A stretch of DNA of 64,000 bases from 34-65-8 sp046294735. Its GTDB lineage: Bacteria > Pseudomonadota > Alphaproteobacteria > Sphingomonadales > Sphingomonadaceae. Where the stretch lies: the NCBI GenBank assembly GCA_046294735.1, contig JBKBKB010000005.1:1-64000 (forward strand), in the 5' to 3' direction. Below the pieces are notes generated by a model. That model did no database searches and was not told the origin of the DNA. It saw nothing but the letters and a program-made list of their open reading frames with translations. Shown in pieces: positions 50,166 to 58,838 of this stretch; position 1 is the stretch's first letter; every line of letters starts with the position of its first letter. Position numbers and translations under genes: made by a program.

Positions 50166-51401
50166 ATGAGCGCATGGTTCCGGATCGCGTTGTGGAAGCG
50201 GGTGATTGCCGCGCTGGTGCTGGGCATTGCGGTCGGCTGGCTGTGGGGGCCGGGGGCGGAGAGCATCAAGATCGTCGGCGACATTTTCGTCGCCTTCATC
50301 AAGATGTTGGTGGTGCCGCTGATTTTCTTCAGCCTGGTCGCCGGGGTCGCCAGCATTGGCGACCTGCGCAAGCTCGGCAGCGTCGGCTGGCGGGCCATGC
50401 TGCTGTTCGTGGTGACCGGGCAGATCGCGGTCTGGCTTGGACTCACGCTCGGAACGCTGGTGAAGCCGGGGCTGGGGGTTGACACGTCGGCGCTGCAGAT
50501 GGGCAAGATTCCTGAACCGAACGAGACGACCTGGCGCGAGATGGTGCTGGGCATGGTTCCACAGAGCCCGGTGCAGGTGATGGCGGACGTCAACGTGCTA
50601 CCGCTGATCATCTTCTCGCTCCTGCTCGGGATCGGCATCCTGATGGCGGCCAAGGATGGCGAGCCGGTGCTGAAGATCTTCGAGAGCGGCGCGGTGGTGA
50701 TGCAGAAAGTCACCGCAATCGTGATGGAGCTGACCCCGTTCGGGGTGTTCGCGCTGATGGCGTGGGTGGCGGGCACGCTCGGCCTCGACGCGCTGGCGGC
50801 GCTGGGCCAGCTGGTGTTCCTCAACTATCTCGGCTGCCTGCTGATCATCGTGCTGATCTACGGCGGGATGATCAAGTTCATCGCCCGTCTGCCGGTGATC
50901 GACTTCTTCCGCGGGATTACCGACGCGATTGCGGTGAGCTATTCCACCGCCAGCTCCAACGCCACCCTGCCGGTCACTCTGCGCTGTGCGGAGCGCAATC
51001 TGGGGGTCAGCAAGTCAGTGGCGAGCTTCGTCATCAGCCTCGGTGCGACGATCAACATGAACGGCACGGCGATGTACCTCGGCCTTGCCACGCTGTTCGG
51101 CGCGCAGCTGTTCGGGGTCGACCTGTCATGGGGCGATTACTTCATGATTGCGCTGCTCGGCACGCTGGGCGCAGTCGGCGCAGCCGGGATACCGGGGGCA
51201 GGCCTGATCATGATGGCGCTGGTATTCGGCGCAGTCGGCGTGCCGCTCGAAACGATCGCCTTCGTGGCGGGCGTGGACCGGATCATGGACATGATGCGCA
51301 CCACCACCAATGTCAGCGGCGATGCCGCCGTGGCGACAACGGTGGCGGTGCTGACGGGCGAGATCGACAAGGCGGAGATGATCTCGGCGGATGATGTGTG
51401 A
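50166..51401 (+). CDS. Dicarboxylate/amino acid:cation symporter (DAACS/GltP family)
   Basis: The 411-aa protein has the GltP/DctA pattern. About eight hydrophobic segments plus two re-entrant loops carry SYSTASSNATLPVTLR and SLGATINMNGTAM. An NVSGDA segment near the end contacts cation and substrate (TTTNVSGDAAVATTVA). Substrates may be glutamate, aspartate or C4-dicarboxylates. It follows dapE by 4 nt, an unexpected coupling worth noting for lysine or aspartate metabolism. Confidence 0.92.
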   Translation: MSAWFRIALWKRVIAALVLGIAVGWLWGPGAESIKIVGDIFVAFIKMLVVPLIFFSLVAGVASIGDLRKLGSVGWRAMLLFVVTGQIAVWLGLTLGTLVKPGLGVDTSALQMGKIPEPNETTWREMVLGMVPQSPVQVMADVNVLPLIIFSLLLGIGILMAAKDGEPVLKIFESGAVVMQKVTAIVMELTPFGVFALMAWVAGTLGLDALAALGQLVFLNYLGCLLIIVLIYGGMIKFIARLPVIDFFRGITDAIAVSYSTASSNATLPVTLRCAERNLGVSKSVASFVISLGATINMNGTAMYLGLATLFGAQLFGVDLSWGDYFMIALLGTLGAVGAAGIPGAGLIMMALVFGAVGVPLETIAFVAGVDRIMDMMRTTTNVSGDAAVATTVAVLTGEIDKAEMISADDV

Positions 51402-51474
51402 GTGGCTGACGGTACTGTCGCAGCCGCTTTACTCTCAATTCTCGACCAGATGTGAGGCGCCAACAAAGTTCTAC

Positions 51475-52140
51475 CTAGCCAGACACCAATCTGGCGCCCT
51501 TCGGCACCTCCAGCACCTTCTTGCGGAAGCTGCACAGGTCAACCACCGGGCACCGCCAGCACTCCGGGGTCCGCGCCTTGCAGACGTAGCGGCCGTGCAG
51601 GATCAGCCAGTGGTGCGCGCCCAGGCGGAACGGGGCAGGGACGCGTTTTTCCAGTTTTGCTTCAACATGGTCGGGCGTCTTGCCCTTGGCGAGGCCGGTG
51701 CGGTTGCCGACGCGGAAGATGTGGGTGTCAACCGCGAAGGTTTCCTGCCCGAACCAGCAGTTGAGCACCACGTTGGCGGTCTTGCGGCCCACGCCGGGCA
51801 GCGTGACCAGTTCCTCGCGGGTTGACGGCACCTCGCCGCCGAATCGGTCAACCAGGATCTGGCTCAGCGCGATCACGTTCTTCGCCTTGGAATTGAACAG
51901 GCCGATGGTCTTGATGTGATCGCGCAGCCCCTCTTCGCCCAGTTCAATCATTTGTGCAGGTGTTGTGACCCGGGCAAACAGTGCCCGCGTCGCCTTGTTG
52001 ACCCCCACGTCGGTCGCCTGCGCCGATAGCGCCACCGCCACCACAAGCTGGTAGGCATTGCCATATTCCAGCTCAGTCTCGGGCGCGGGATTGTCCTCCG
52101 CCAGGCGGCGAAAGAACTCGAAGATCTGGTCCTTGGTCAT
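51475..52140 (-). CDS. nth: Endonuclease III Nth
   Basis: This 221-aa glycosylase/AP lyase repairs oxidised pyrimidines. The HhH region LPGVGRKTANVV has the catalytic Lys, followed by the Asp in AVDTHIFRV. The iron-sulfur loop is C-KARTPE-C-WR-C-PVVDL-C (C-x6-C-x2-C-x5-C). It ends 74 nt after the convergent symporter stop and precedes dapB in the same direction. Confidence 0.97.
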   Translation of the reverse strand: MTKDQIFEFFRRLAEDNPAPETELEYGNAYQLVVAVALSAQATDVGVNKATRALFARVTTPAQMIELGEEGLRDHIKTIGLFNSKAKNVIALSQILVDRFGGEVPSTREELVTLPGVGRKTANVVLNCWFGQETFAVDTHIFRVGNRTGLAKGKTPDHVEAKLEKRVPAPFRLGAHHWLILHGRYVCKARTPECWRCPVVDLCSFRKKVLEVPKGARLVSG

Positions 52141-52150
52141 GGTGCGTGCG

Positions 52151-52891
52151 TTACAGCCCCAGCACGTCGTTCATGGTGTAGCGGCCCGGATCCTGCCCGA
52201 TCAGCCAGCCCGCGCCGCGCACCGCGCCGCGGGCGAAGATCATCCGGTCCTCGGCGCTGTGGGAGAGGACAATCCGCTCCTGCTCACCGGCAAAGATCAC
52301 GCTGTGCTCGCCCGCCACGGTGCCGCCCCGCAAGGATGCGAAGCCGATTGCGCCGGGTTTGCGCGCGCCGGTCATGCCCCCATCGCCTTGGCCACGCCCG
52401 CGCTCGCTGTTCGGGCCGAGCGCGATCCCGCGCCCTTCCGCCGCCGCAATGCCGAGCAGGTGCGCGGTGCCGCTGGGCGCGTCGACCTTCATTCGGTGGT
52501 GCATCTCGACGATCTCGATATCCCAGTCCTCCCCCAGCTTCTCCGCCGCGCGGTGGACCAGGTGGGCGAGCATCTGCACGCCCAACGATGTGTTGCCGGT
52601 CTGGAGCACGGGGATATGGCCAGCGGCCTCGTCGATTCGGTCGTGGTGTGCGTTTTCCAGCCCGGTCGTGCCAACCAGCACCGGAATGCCCGCGGCGCGC
52701 GCGGCGGCCAGGTTGGCGGTGAGCGCGGCCGGGGCGGAAAAGTCGACCAGCGCATCGCTCGCCTGCGCCAGTGCCGCCACGTCGCCGCCCTTGTCGATCC
52801 CGCCCGACAGCGCGTGCCCGGCATCGGCGATGGCGTGCGCCAGCGCCTGCCCCATCCGCCCTGCGCTGCCAATGATGCCGATCCGTGCCAT
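52151..52891 (-). CDS. dapB: 4-hydroxy-tetrahydrodipicolinate reductase DapB
   Basis: This 246-aa enzyme has the nucleotide-binding IGIIGSAGRMGQ, the substrate region EIVEMHHRMKVDAPSGTA and GFASLRGGTVAGEHSVIF. It makes tetrahydrodipicolinate for lysine and diaminopimelate. dapB is placed 10 nt upstream of nth in the same direction and is divergent from the sirtuin gene by 39 bp. Confidence 0.96.
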   Translation of the reverse strand: MARIGIIGSAGRMGQALAHAIADAGHALSGGIDKGGDVAALAQASDALVDFSAPAALTANLAAARAAGIPVLVGTTGLENAHHDRIDEAAGHIPVLQTGNTSLGVQMLAHLVHRAAEKLGEDWDIEIVEMHHRMKVDAPSGTAHLLGIAAAEGRGIALGPNSERGRGQGDGGMTGARKPGAIGFASLRGGTVAGEHSVIFAGEQERIVLSHSAEDRMIFARGAVRGAGWLIGQDPGRYTMNDVLGL

Positions 52892-52930
52892 TGGATTTCC
52901 TTTGCCCTATCGTTTGGCTACTTGAGGGCC

Positions 52931-53659
52931 ATGGCAGAGATAAGCAACATCGTCATCCTCACCGGCGCGGGAATTTCTGCCGAGAGCGGCATCGACACTT
53001 TCCGCGTTGCGGCCGGCCAAGGGCAAGGACTCTGGGAACAGCACCGGGTCGAGGATGTCGCAACGCCCGAGGGGTTTGCACGCGATCCCAATCTGGTGCT
53101 GCGGTTTTACGACATGCGGCGCGAAGCCTTGGGGAGCGTGGTCCCGAACGCGGCGCACGACGCACTGGCGCGGCTCGATGCGGAATGGACCCGGGAAAAC
53201 GGTCGCGGCGATCTGCTGATCGTCACCCAGAACGTCGATGACCTGCACGAGCGCGCCGGCGCTCGCCGGGTGCTGCACATGCATGGTGAGTTGAAAAGCG
53301 CGCTGTGCCGCTCCTGCGAGACGCGCAGCCCGTGGTACGCGCCGATGGCCGACTATCCGCCATGCCCGGTGTGCCGCGCCCCCATGCTGCGGCCAGACGT
53401 GGTGTGGTTTGGCGAAATGCCATACCAGATGGACCGCATCTACGCCGCGCTGCGGCGGGCGGACCTGTTCGTTTCGATCGGCACCTCGGGCGCGGTCTAT
53501 CCGGCGGCGGGCTTCGTGCGCGATGCCCGCGAACTCGGTGCGCAGACGCTGGAACTCAACCTCGAACGCAGCGACGGCTCGCACTGGTTCCACGAAAGCC
53601 GGCAGGGTCGGGCCGGGAAACTGGTGCCTACATGGGTGGAGGAGATTCTAGGCGGTTGA
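52931..53659 (+). CDS. cobB: Class III NAD-dependent deacylase (CobB type)
   Basis: The 242-aa sirtuin has GAGISAESGIDTFR (NAD binding), TQNVDDLHERAG and the catalytic His in HMHGEL. A zinc pair is in CRSCETRS and CPVCRAPM. FYDMRREAL provides the Y-x-x-R that class III enzymes use to bind succinyl or malonyl lysine, so desuccinylase/demalonylase activity is likely. Start ATG 52931. The stop overlaps the convergent MoeB-type gene by 12 bp. Confidence 0.95.
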   Translation: MAEISNIVILTGAGISAESGIDTFRVAAGQGQGLWEQHRVEDVATPEGFARDPNLVLRFYDMRREALGSVVPNAAHDALARLDAEWTRENGRGDLLIVTQNVDDLHERAGARRVLHMHGELKSALCRSCETRSPWYAPMADYPPCPVCRAPMLRPDVVWFGEMPYQMDRIYAALRRADLFVSIGTSGAVYPAAGFVRDARELGAQTLELNLERSDGSHWFHESRQGRAGKLVPTWVEEILGG

Positions 53660-54421
53660 GCCGCACCCCCGGCACGCCGGGTCTTTGGCGATGCCCAGTG
53701 TACGCATCCCCGGCTTGAGCCCGTCCATCAGGTGAAGCTTGCCCCATTGGGGGTCACCCAGCGCGGCCTTGCCGTCGAGCAGCACCCGCATCGCCTGCAT
53801 TGCCGCAAACGTTCCGGTCCACCCCGCCATCGCGCCGAGCATCCCGTCGTCGGCGCAGGTGTCGCAATCGTCGGCATCGAAGGCGTCGCCGACGAAGCAG
53901 CGGTAGCACGGCTGATCGGGCAGGTGTCCGGCGAACGCTGCGACCTGTCCCTGGAAGCGCCCGACGGCCGCCGACAGCAGCGGCACGCCCAAGGCAACGC
54001 AGGTGTCCGATACGGCCAGCCGAGTGGCGAAATTGTCCGTTCCATCAATCACCAGGTCGCACCCGCCGAGCAGCACAGCCGCATTGCTCCGGTCAAGCGG
54101 GCGGTCGATCAGTTCCACCTTCAGGCCTGCGTCGAAATTGGCCAGCCACTGGCGCGCGGCGACCGCCTTGGCATGGCCGAGGTCGCGGGTGGTGTAGATC
54201 GTCTGGCGCTGGAGATTGGTCAGCTCGACCGGCCCCGGCTCGATCAGCCGCAAGTGGCCCACGCCCGCACCCGCAAGGTATTGCAGCATCGGCGAGCCAA
54301 TCCCGCCCAGGCCCACCAGCGTCACCCGCGCCTGTGCCAGCGCGACTTGCCCCGCGCCGCCGATCTCGGGCACGATGATCTGGCGCGCGAAGCGTTCAAG
54401 GCGGTCGGGGCCGAGGGTCAT
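53648..54421 (-). CDS. E1-like adenylyltransferase (MoeB/ThiF family)
   Basis: The 257-aa protein adenylates the C-terminus of a ubiquitin-like sulfur carrier. It shows LVGLGGIGSPMLQYLAGAGVG, NLQRQTIY, VIDGTDNFATR and four Cys for zinc (CYRCF, CDTC, CRGC). No rhodanese domain follows, so it fits MoeB or ThiF; the pathway cannot be separated by sequence. It overlaps the DUF983 stop by 4 bp. Confidence 0.92.
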   Translation of the reverse strand: MTLGPDRLERFARQIIVPEIGGAGQVALAQARVTLVGLGGIGSPMLQYLAGAGVGHLRLIEPGPVELTNLQRQTIYTTRDLGHAKAVAARQWLANFDAGLKVELIDRPLDRSNAAVLLGGCDLVIDGTDNFATRLAVSDTCVALGVPLLSAAVGRFQGQVAAFAGHLPDQPCYRCFVGDAFDADDCDTCADDGMLGAMAGWTGTFAAMQAMRVLLDGKAALGDPQWGKLHLMDGLKPGMRTLGIAKDPACRGCGSTA

Positions 54422-54831
54422 GGGGCGGGATCGTCCTGCGCCCGCTCGCGCACGAAAGCGCCCATCCCAAGCCACCATTGCAGCGCGATCACCGCGCCCT
54501 TGGCCGGTTGCAGCACGCCCAGCATGACCACCACGGCGAAGGGGACGATGATCGCGGCAGCGGCCCAGGCGGACAAGTGCTGCTCCAGCACCAGCCAGAT
54601 CAGCAGCGGCGCCATCAGGTGCCCGGTCACGAAAATGGAGATGTAGGGCGGGAAGTCGTCTGCCACGTGCAGTGTCCAGTCCTGCCCGCACTGGCTGCAC
54701 CGCCCGGTCGGGCGCAGCCAGCGGGCGAACAGCCGCGCCTCCCCGCACCGCGGGCAGGCGCCCCGCAGGCCGCGCAATGCCGCCGGAGCAAGGGTAAGCG
54801 GAAACCGGGCGGGCTGCGGTGACTGGTCCAT
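54418..54831 (-). CDS. DUF983 small membrane protein
   Basis: This 137-aa protein has a CPRCG and CSQCG zinc-ribbon-like head (LRGACPRCGEARLFARW), then two membrane segments and GVIALQWWLG, typical of DUF983. The family is widespread in alphaproteobacteria near genes for cytochrome oxidase or NAD enzymes, but its role is unknown. It lies 50 nt downstream of dnaA. Confidence 0.9.
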   Translation of the reverse strand: MDQSPQPARFPLTLAPAALRGLRGACPRCGEARLFARWLRPTGRCSQCGQDWTLHVADDFPPYISIFVTGHLMAPLLIWLVLEQHLSAWAAAAIIVPFAVVVMLGVLQPAKGAVIALQWWLGMGAFVRERAQDDPAP

Positions 54832-54845
54832 CAGCGGCAGCCCTA

Positions 54846-54860
54846 GGCCTGCCGCAGGCC
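54846..54860 (-). terminator. Possible terminator after dnaA
   Basis: GGCCTG-CCG-CAGGCC is a perfect six-pair hairpin 22 nt past the dnaA stop. No U-tract follows, so termination is uncertain. Confidence 0.35.
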
Positions 54861-54881
54861 CGGTGCAATCCGCGCCGTGGC

Positions 54882-56294
54882 TCAGCTTTCCAGCTGGCGC
54901 AGCAGGCTGCGCACGTCGCCGTCCATGTCGGCATCGCGCTGGCGCAGGTCCTCGATCAGGCGCACCGCGTGAATCACGGTCGAATGGTCCCGCCCGCCGA
55001 ACTTGCGCCCGATTTCCGGGTAGCTGCGCGGGGTCAGCACTTTGGACAGGTACATTGCCACCTGGCGCGGGCGGACCACGGCGCGGGCGCGCCGCTTGGA
55101 CGACATTTCCGATCGGTCGATCCGGTAGAAATGGCACACTGTTCGCTGGATCTCGTCGATGGTGATCCGGCGGCGGTTGGCAGAGAGGATATCGGTCAGC
55201 TGTTCCTCGGCCAGCTGGAGCGAGACCTGCTGCCCGGTCAGCTGGGCATAGGCGATCAGCTTGTTGAGCCCGCCGACCAGCTCGCGCACGTTGCGGGTGA
55301 TGGTCCGGGCGAGGAAGCCGATCACGTCTTCGGGCACTTCCAGCGGGGCGAACCGCGTCAGCTTCGATTCGAGGATCTTGCGGCGCAGTTCGATGTCGGC
55401 GGCGGCAATATCCGCCACCAAGCCCATCGACAGGCGGCTGAGCAGGCGCGGTTCGACCCCGTCCAATGCTTGCGGCGCACGGTCGGCGGCAAACACCAGC
55501 CGCTTGCCTTCGGCCAGCAGCGCATCGATCGTGTAAAGCAGTTCCTCCTGCGCGGCTGCCTTGCCGATGATGAACTGGATATCGTCAACCAGCAGCAGGT
55601 CGAAGCTGCGCAGGCGGCCCTTGAACTCCATCATTTGCCCGGCCTTCAGCGCCTGGACAAATTCGATCATGAAGCGCTCGGCGCTGCAATAGAAGATGCG
55701 TGCGCGCGGGTGCTGGCCGAGATAGGCGTGGCCGATCGCGTGGAGCAGGTGGGTCTTGCCCTGGCCGGTGGCGGCCTTGATGTAAAGTGGGCTGAACTGC
55801 GGCTTCTCGGTCGCGGCCATGCGCTGCGCGGCGTTGCAGGCGAGCACATTGGCCTCGCCGGTCACGAACGCGGCAAAGGTCAGCGAGGGGTCGAGCCCGA
55901 CCGGGGCCGACAGCCCGCTTTCGCCGAACGGACTGGCCGAGACCGTGATCATCGACGGATCGCCGCCATCGTTGGCGGCCCGCCGCGAATCGCCGCCGAG
56001 GCTGATGTCGGGCAGCTTGCGCCGCCCCGGATGGACCGAGATCCGCACCTGGCGCACTTCGCTGCGAGCGATCTTCCACGCCAGCGAGAGACGGTCGGCA
56101 AACCGGTCCTTGACCCAGTTGGCGGAGAACTCGGTCGGCAGGAACAGGTCCAGCGCACCGCTGCCCTGGTCGAACCCGCCCAGCACGATTGGCTTGATCC
56201 ACTGGCTGTGGAGCTGGTGGCCCAGATCCTTCCGCAGGCCCTGGCTGATGTCAGCCCAGTCGGCTGCCAGGTTTACTGCCTCGAGATCCTCCAT
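54882..56294 (-). CDS. dnaA: Chromosomal replication initiator DnaA
   Basis: DnaA binds DnaA boxes, unwinds oriC and starts replication. The 470-aa protein has domain I at the N-terminus, the AAA+ domain with a divergent Walker A in KAATGQGKTHLLHAIG, Walker B in LLLVDDIQFI, and domain IV with the DnaA-box signature GRDHSTVIHA. ATG 56294 (MEDLEAVNL) is chosen because GAGGG precedes it. A 16-bp duplication upstream breaks any reading frame further back. Confidence 0.96.
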   Translation of the reverse strand: MEDLEAVNLAADWADISQGLRKDLGHQLHSQWIKPIVLGGFDQGSGALDLFLPTEFSANWVKDRFADRLSLAWKIARSEVRQVRISVHPGRRKLPDISLGGDSRRAANDGGDPSMITVSASPFGESGLSAPVGLDPSLTFAAFVTGEANVLACNAAQRMAATEKPQFSPLYIKAATGQGKTHLLHAIGHAYLGQHPRARIFYCSAERFMIEFVQALKAGQMMEFKGRLRSFDLLLVDDIQFIIGKAAAQEELLYTIDALLAEGKRLVFAADRAPQALDGVEPRLLSRLSMGLVADIAAADIELRRKILESKLTRFAPLEVPEDVIGFLARTITRNVRELVGGLNKLIAYAQLTGQQVSLQLAEEQLTDILSANRRRITIDEIQRTVCHFYRIDRSEMSSKRRARAVVRPRQVAMYLSKVLTPRSYPEIGRKFGGRDHSTVIHAVRLIEDLRQRDADMDGDVRSLLRQLES

Positions 56295-56726
56295 GCCCTC
56301 ATTCTCCGTCCTGCGTTTCGCCGCCAACCGGCCCACGCCATGTTCTTCAGCTGCCATGTTCTTCAGCCGCCCCAATTCATTCCGGCTCCCGCCGTTTCCG
56401 GCCGGTGCCTCGCCCCGTATCATTCAGGTCGCAATTCGCCGGTGCCCGGAATCAGTATTCCGGGATGACACCCCACGTCCCTGCGATGTGATTCACCAGC
56501 TGTCCTGCCCGGTGCGAAGCCTTTGTTAGGGCCCCTGCGGCTTGAGTCGCAAGTGGGGGTGACGCAAAAAAACTGAAATAAAACGATTGACTCGGTGCGA
56601 CCCGCAGAACTGCATTCAAACGCCTGTTAACACTGAATTTTCCACTAACCATTCGCGCGAATCGCGGGATATCCTAGGTTTTCGCGCAATGGCCCGGGGC
56701 GCGATTGTGACATGATGCAGCGCAGC
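56295..56726 (-). promoter_or_regulatory. dnaA upstream region with clustered GANTC sites
   Basis: About 430 bases between dnaA and the rpsT terminator contain no gene. Five GANTC sites occur in 215 bp (56449, 56490, 56544, 56589 and 56659); I estimate about one by chance at this GC. The stretch 56565-56600 is AT-rich. In Caulobacter, dnaA transcription depends on CcrM methylation of such sites, so a methylation-sensed promoter is suspected here. Confidence 0.55.
56337..56367. repeat. 16-bp-period tandem duplication in the dnaA leader
   Basis: GCCATGTTCTTCAGC occurs twice, at 56337-56351 and 56353-56367, with a 1-nt spacer. The 16-nt period is not a multiple of three, so it would shift any frame across it. 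It lies 43-73 nt before the chosen dnaA start on the minus strand. Confidence 0.85.
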
Positions 56727-56757
56727 AAAAAGGGGTCGGTGCCATGGCACCGACCCC
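56727..56757 (-). terminator. Rho-independent terminator of rpsT
   Basis: A perfect 26-bp palindrome (56732-56757) has 13-nt arms GGGGTCGGTGCCA and its complement. On the minus strand it is followed by TTTTT (56727-56731). It lies 45 nt after the rpsT stop and separates rpsT from the dnaA promoter region. Confidence 0.93.
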
Positions 56758-56801
56758 AACGGTCTGCAAATCGGTTATCAGCCCCTGCCGGAGCCGCCGA
56801 A

Positions 56802-57062
56802 TCAGAGTGCGGCGACCCGCTTCGACAGGCGCGACATCTTGCGTGATGCGGTGTTCTTGTGAATCACGCCGCGGGCCACGCCGCGCGCCAGTTCCGGCTG
56901 GGCTGCCTTGAGCGCTTCGATGGCTTCCTGCTTGTCGCCGCCGGCCAGAGCGGTCTCGACCTTCTTCACGAAGCTGCGGATGCGGCTCATCCGGGCACCG
57001 TTGATCTGGGCGCGGTTGGCGTTGCGACGGATGCGCTTCTTGGCTTGCGGCGTATTGGCCAT
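56802..57062 (-). CDS. rpsT: 30S ribosomal protein S20
   Basis: The 86-aa protein has MANTPQAKKRIRRNANRAQI and the closing NTASRKMSRLSKRVAAL, the S20 family pattern of basic helices. Placement next to dnaA is common in alphaproteobacteria. ATG 57062 is preceded by AAGGAC within 6 nt. Confidence 0.97.
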   Translation of the reverse strand: MANTPQAKKRIRRNANRAQINGARMSRIRSFVKKVETALAGGDKQEAIEALKAAQPELARGVARGVIHKNTASRKMSRLSKRVAAL

Positions 57063-57130
57063 GTTTGTCCTTGTATCAGGCTTGTCTCGGGCTGCGTGGC
57101 GCAGCCGGATCGTCTTGCTGTGCGGTTCCG

Positions 57131-57151
57131 AAAAAGGCGGAAGGTTCCGCC
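57131..57151 (-). terminator. Rho-independent terminator after mutM
   Basis: GGCGGAA-CC-TTCCGCC on the minus strand is followed by TTTTT. It lies about 62 nt beyond the mutM stop and upstream of rpsT, so it would separate the two transcription units. Confidence 0.75.
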
Positions 57152-57212
57152 GGAAAGCGGCGCACTTAGTGGCCTGACTGCGAATCGTCAACCCATTGCG
57201 CGGCTCCTGGCG

Positions 57213-58028
57213 CTAGCGCTGGCATCGCGGGCAATACCAGGTGCTGCGGCCGCCCTGTGCCAGGCGGCGGATATGTCCCCCGTCATCGTGCACGCACGGC
57301 TGCCCTGCGCGGTCATAGACTTCAAACCGGGTGGCGAAATACCCCAGTTCGCCGTCGGGGCGGGCATAATCGCGCAAGGTCGATCCGCCATCCTCGATCG
57401 ACTGGCTGAGCACGGCGCGGATGGCCGGCACCAGCCGGTTGAGCGCGGCGCGGGAAACCTTGCCCCCTGCCTTGCGGGGATCGATCCCGGCCCGGAACAG
57501 CGCCTCGCAGACGTAGATATTGCCCAGCCCGGCAACGAGCCGCTGGTCGAGCAGGCACAGCTTGATCGCCTGCCCCCGCCCTTCCAGCGCACCTTTCAAG
57601 TAGGCGGCCGTCAGTTCCGGCCCGAGCGGCTCCGGCCCCATCGCGGCAAAGCTGGGCCAGGTATCAAGTGCGGCGGTGTCGACCAGATCGACCCAGCCGA
57701 ACCGGCGCGGATCGCACAGGGCGAAGCGGTGATCGGCGGTCTCGATCACGAAATGGTCGTGCTTGTCAGGCGCCGCGGGATCGATTCGCCAGCGACCGCT
57801 CATTCCCAGGTGGAACACCACGGTGCGCGCACGGTCGGTATGAATCAGGCCGTACTTGGCGCGCCGCCCGAGCCCGGTGACGGTCGCTCCGGTCAGCGCC
57901 TGGATCAGGTCGGCCGGGAAGGGGCGGCGCATGTCGGCCCGATTGGTGCGCGCAGCAACGATCCGCTCGCCATCGAGGAACCGGGCAAGGCCGCGTACCG
58001 TTGTCTCGACTTCGGGCAATTCAGGCAT
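57213..58028 (-). CDS. mutM: Formamidopyrimidine-DNA glycosylase MutM (Fpg)
   Basis: MutM excises 8-oxoguanine. The N-terminus PELPEVETTVRGL (catalytic Pro2 and Glu3) and the Lys in GLGRRAKYGLI are intact. The C-terminal zinc finger is odd: Cys245-VHD then Cys266-PR-Cys269, so the second Cys of the first pair is Asp248, with His247 and His252 nearby. The length (271 aa) is normal. It is divergent from ubiE. Confidence 0.95.
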   Translation of the reverse strand: MPELPEVETTVRGLARFLDGERIVAARTNRADMRRPFPADLIQALTGATVTGLGRRAKYGLIHTDRARTVVFHLGMSGRWRIDPAAPDKHDHFVIETADHRFALCDPRRFGWVDLVDTAALDTWPSFAAMGPEPLGPELTAAYLKGALEGRGQAIKLCLLDQRLVAGLGNIYVCEALFRAGIDPRKAGGKVSRAALNRLVPAIRAVLSQSIEDGGSTLRDYARPDGELGYFATRFEVYDRAGQPCVHDDGGHIRRLAQGGRSTWYCPRCQR

Positions 58029-58102
58029 AGCAGAGGCCTTAACACCCTTTGCCGCTGCTGCAATTGGCCCTAAGGCCACCTCATCCCCAAACAGGCGACA
58101 CC

Positions 58103-58834
58103 ATGAGCGAGACAGTTTCCTTCGGCTACGAAGAAGTCACCCCTGATGAAAAGACTGCCCGTGTCGGCGCGGTTTTTTCCAGCGTCGCGGCCAGCTACGA
58201 TGTTATGAACGATGCCATGTCGGGCGGGATGCACCGGCTGTGGAAGGATCGCTTCGTGCGCCGGGTCAAGCCGCAACCGGGTGAGGCGATTCTCGACATG
58301 GCCGGCGGCACCGGGGACATTGCTTTCCGCATGGTCCAGCGCGGCGCGGAGGTTACCGTGGCTGACATCAACCAGGACATGCTCGACGTGGGCGTCGAGC
58401 GGGCGGTCGAGCGCGGGCTGACCGGGCTCGCCTGGTCGTGCCAAAACGCCGAGCAGCTGACTTACCCGGCGCGCATGTTCGACGCCTACACGATCGTGTT
58501 CGGCATCCGCAACGTAACCCATATCGACCAGGCGCTGGCCGAGGCTTACCGGGTGCTGCGCCATGGCGGGCGGTTCTTCTGCATGGAATTCTCAACCACC
58601 GACTGGCCCGGCTTTCGCGAAGTCTATGACGTCTATTCGCACAAGGTCATGCCGAAGATGGGTAAGATTATCGCCGGCGACGAGGACAGCTATCGCTATC
58701 TCGCCGAATCGATCCGCCGGTTTCCCAAGATGCCGGAATTCGAGCGGATGATCCGCGCCGCCGGATTCAGCCAGACCCGGGTTGAACCGATTCTGGGCGG
58801 CGCGGTGGCGATCCATTCCGGCTGGAAAATCTGA
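58103..58834 (+). CDS. ubiE: Ubiquinone/menaquinone C-methyltransferase UbiE
   Basis: This 243-aa SAM-dependent methyltransferase has VFSSVAASYDVMNDAMSGG, ILDMAGGTGDIAFRM (SAM site) and the family motifs FGIRNVTHIDQAL and GGAVAIHSGWKI. It C-methylates the ubiquinone ring precursor. ATG 58103 is chosen over an in-frame extension into the mutM region. ubiB follows after 4 nt. Confidence 0.97.
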   Translation: MSETVSFGYEEVTPDEKTARVGAVFSSVAASYDVMNDAMSGGMHRLWKDRFVRRVKPQPGEAILDMAGGTGDIAFRMVQRGAEVTVADINQDMLDVGVERAVERGLTGLAWSCQNAEQLTYPARMFDAYTIVFGIRNVTHIDQALAEAYRVLRHGGRFFCMEFSTTDWPGFREVYDVYSHKVMPKMGKIIAGDEDSYRYLAESIRRFPKMPEFERMIRAAGFSQTRVEPILGGAVAIHSGWKI

Positions 58835-58838
58835 GCGC

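Noticed and set aside
56565..56726. Replication origin between dnaA and rpsT
   Set aside because: The stretch is partly AT-rich, but I found no array of DnaA boxes; TTTTCCACT is the best single match. In relatives the origin may lie elsewhere.
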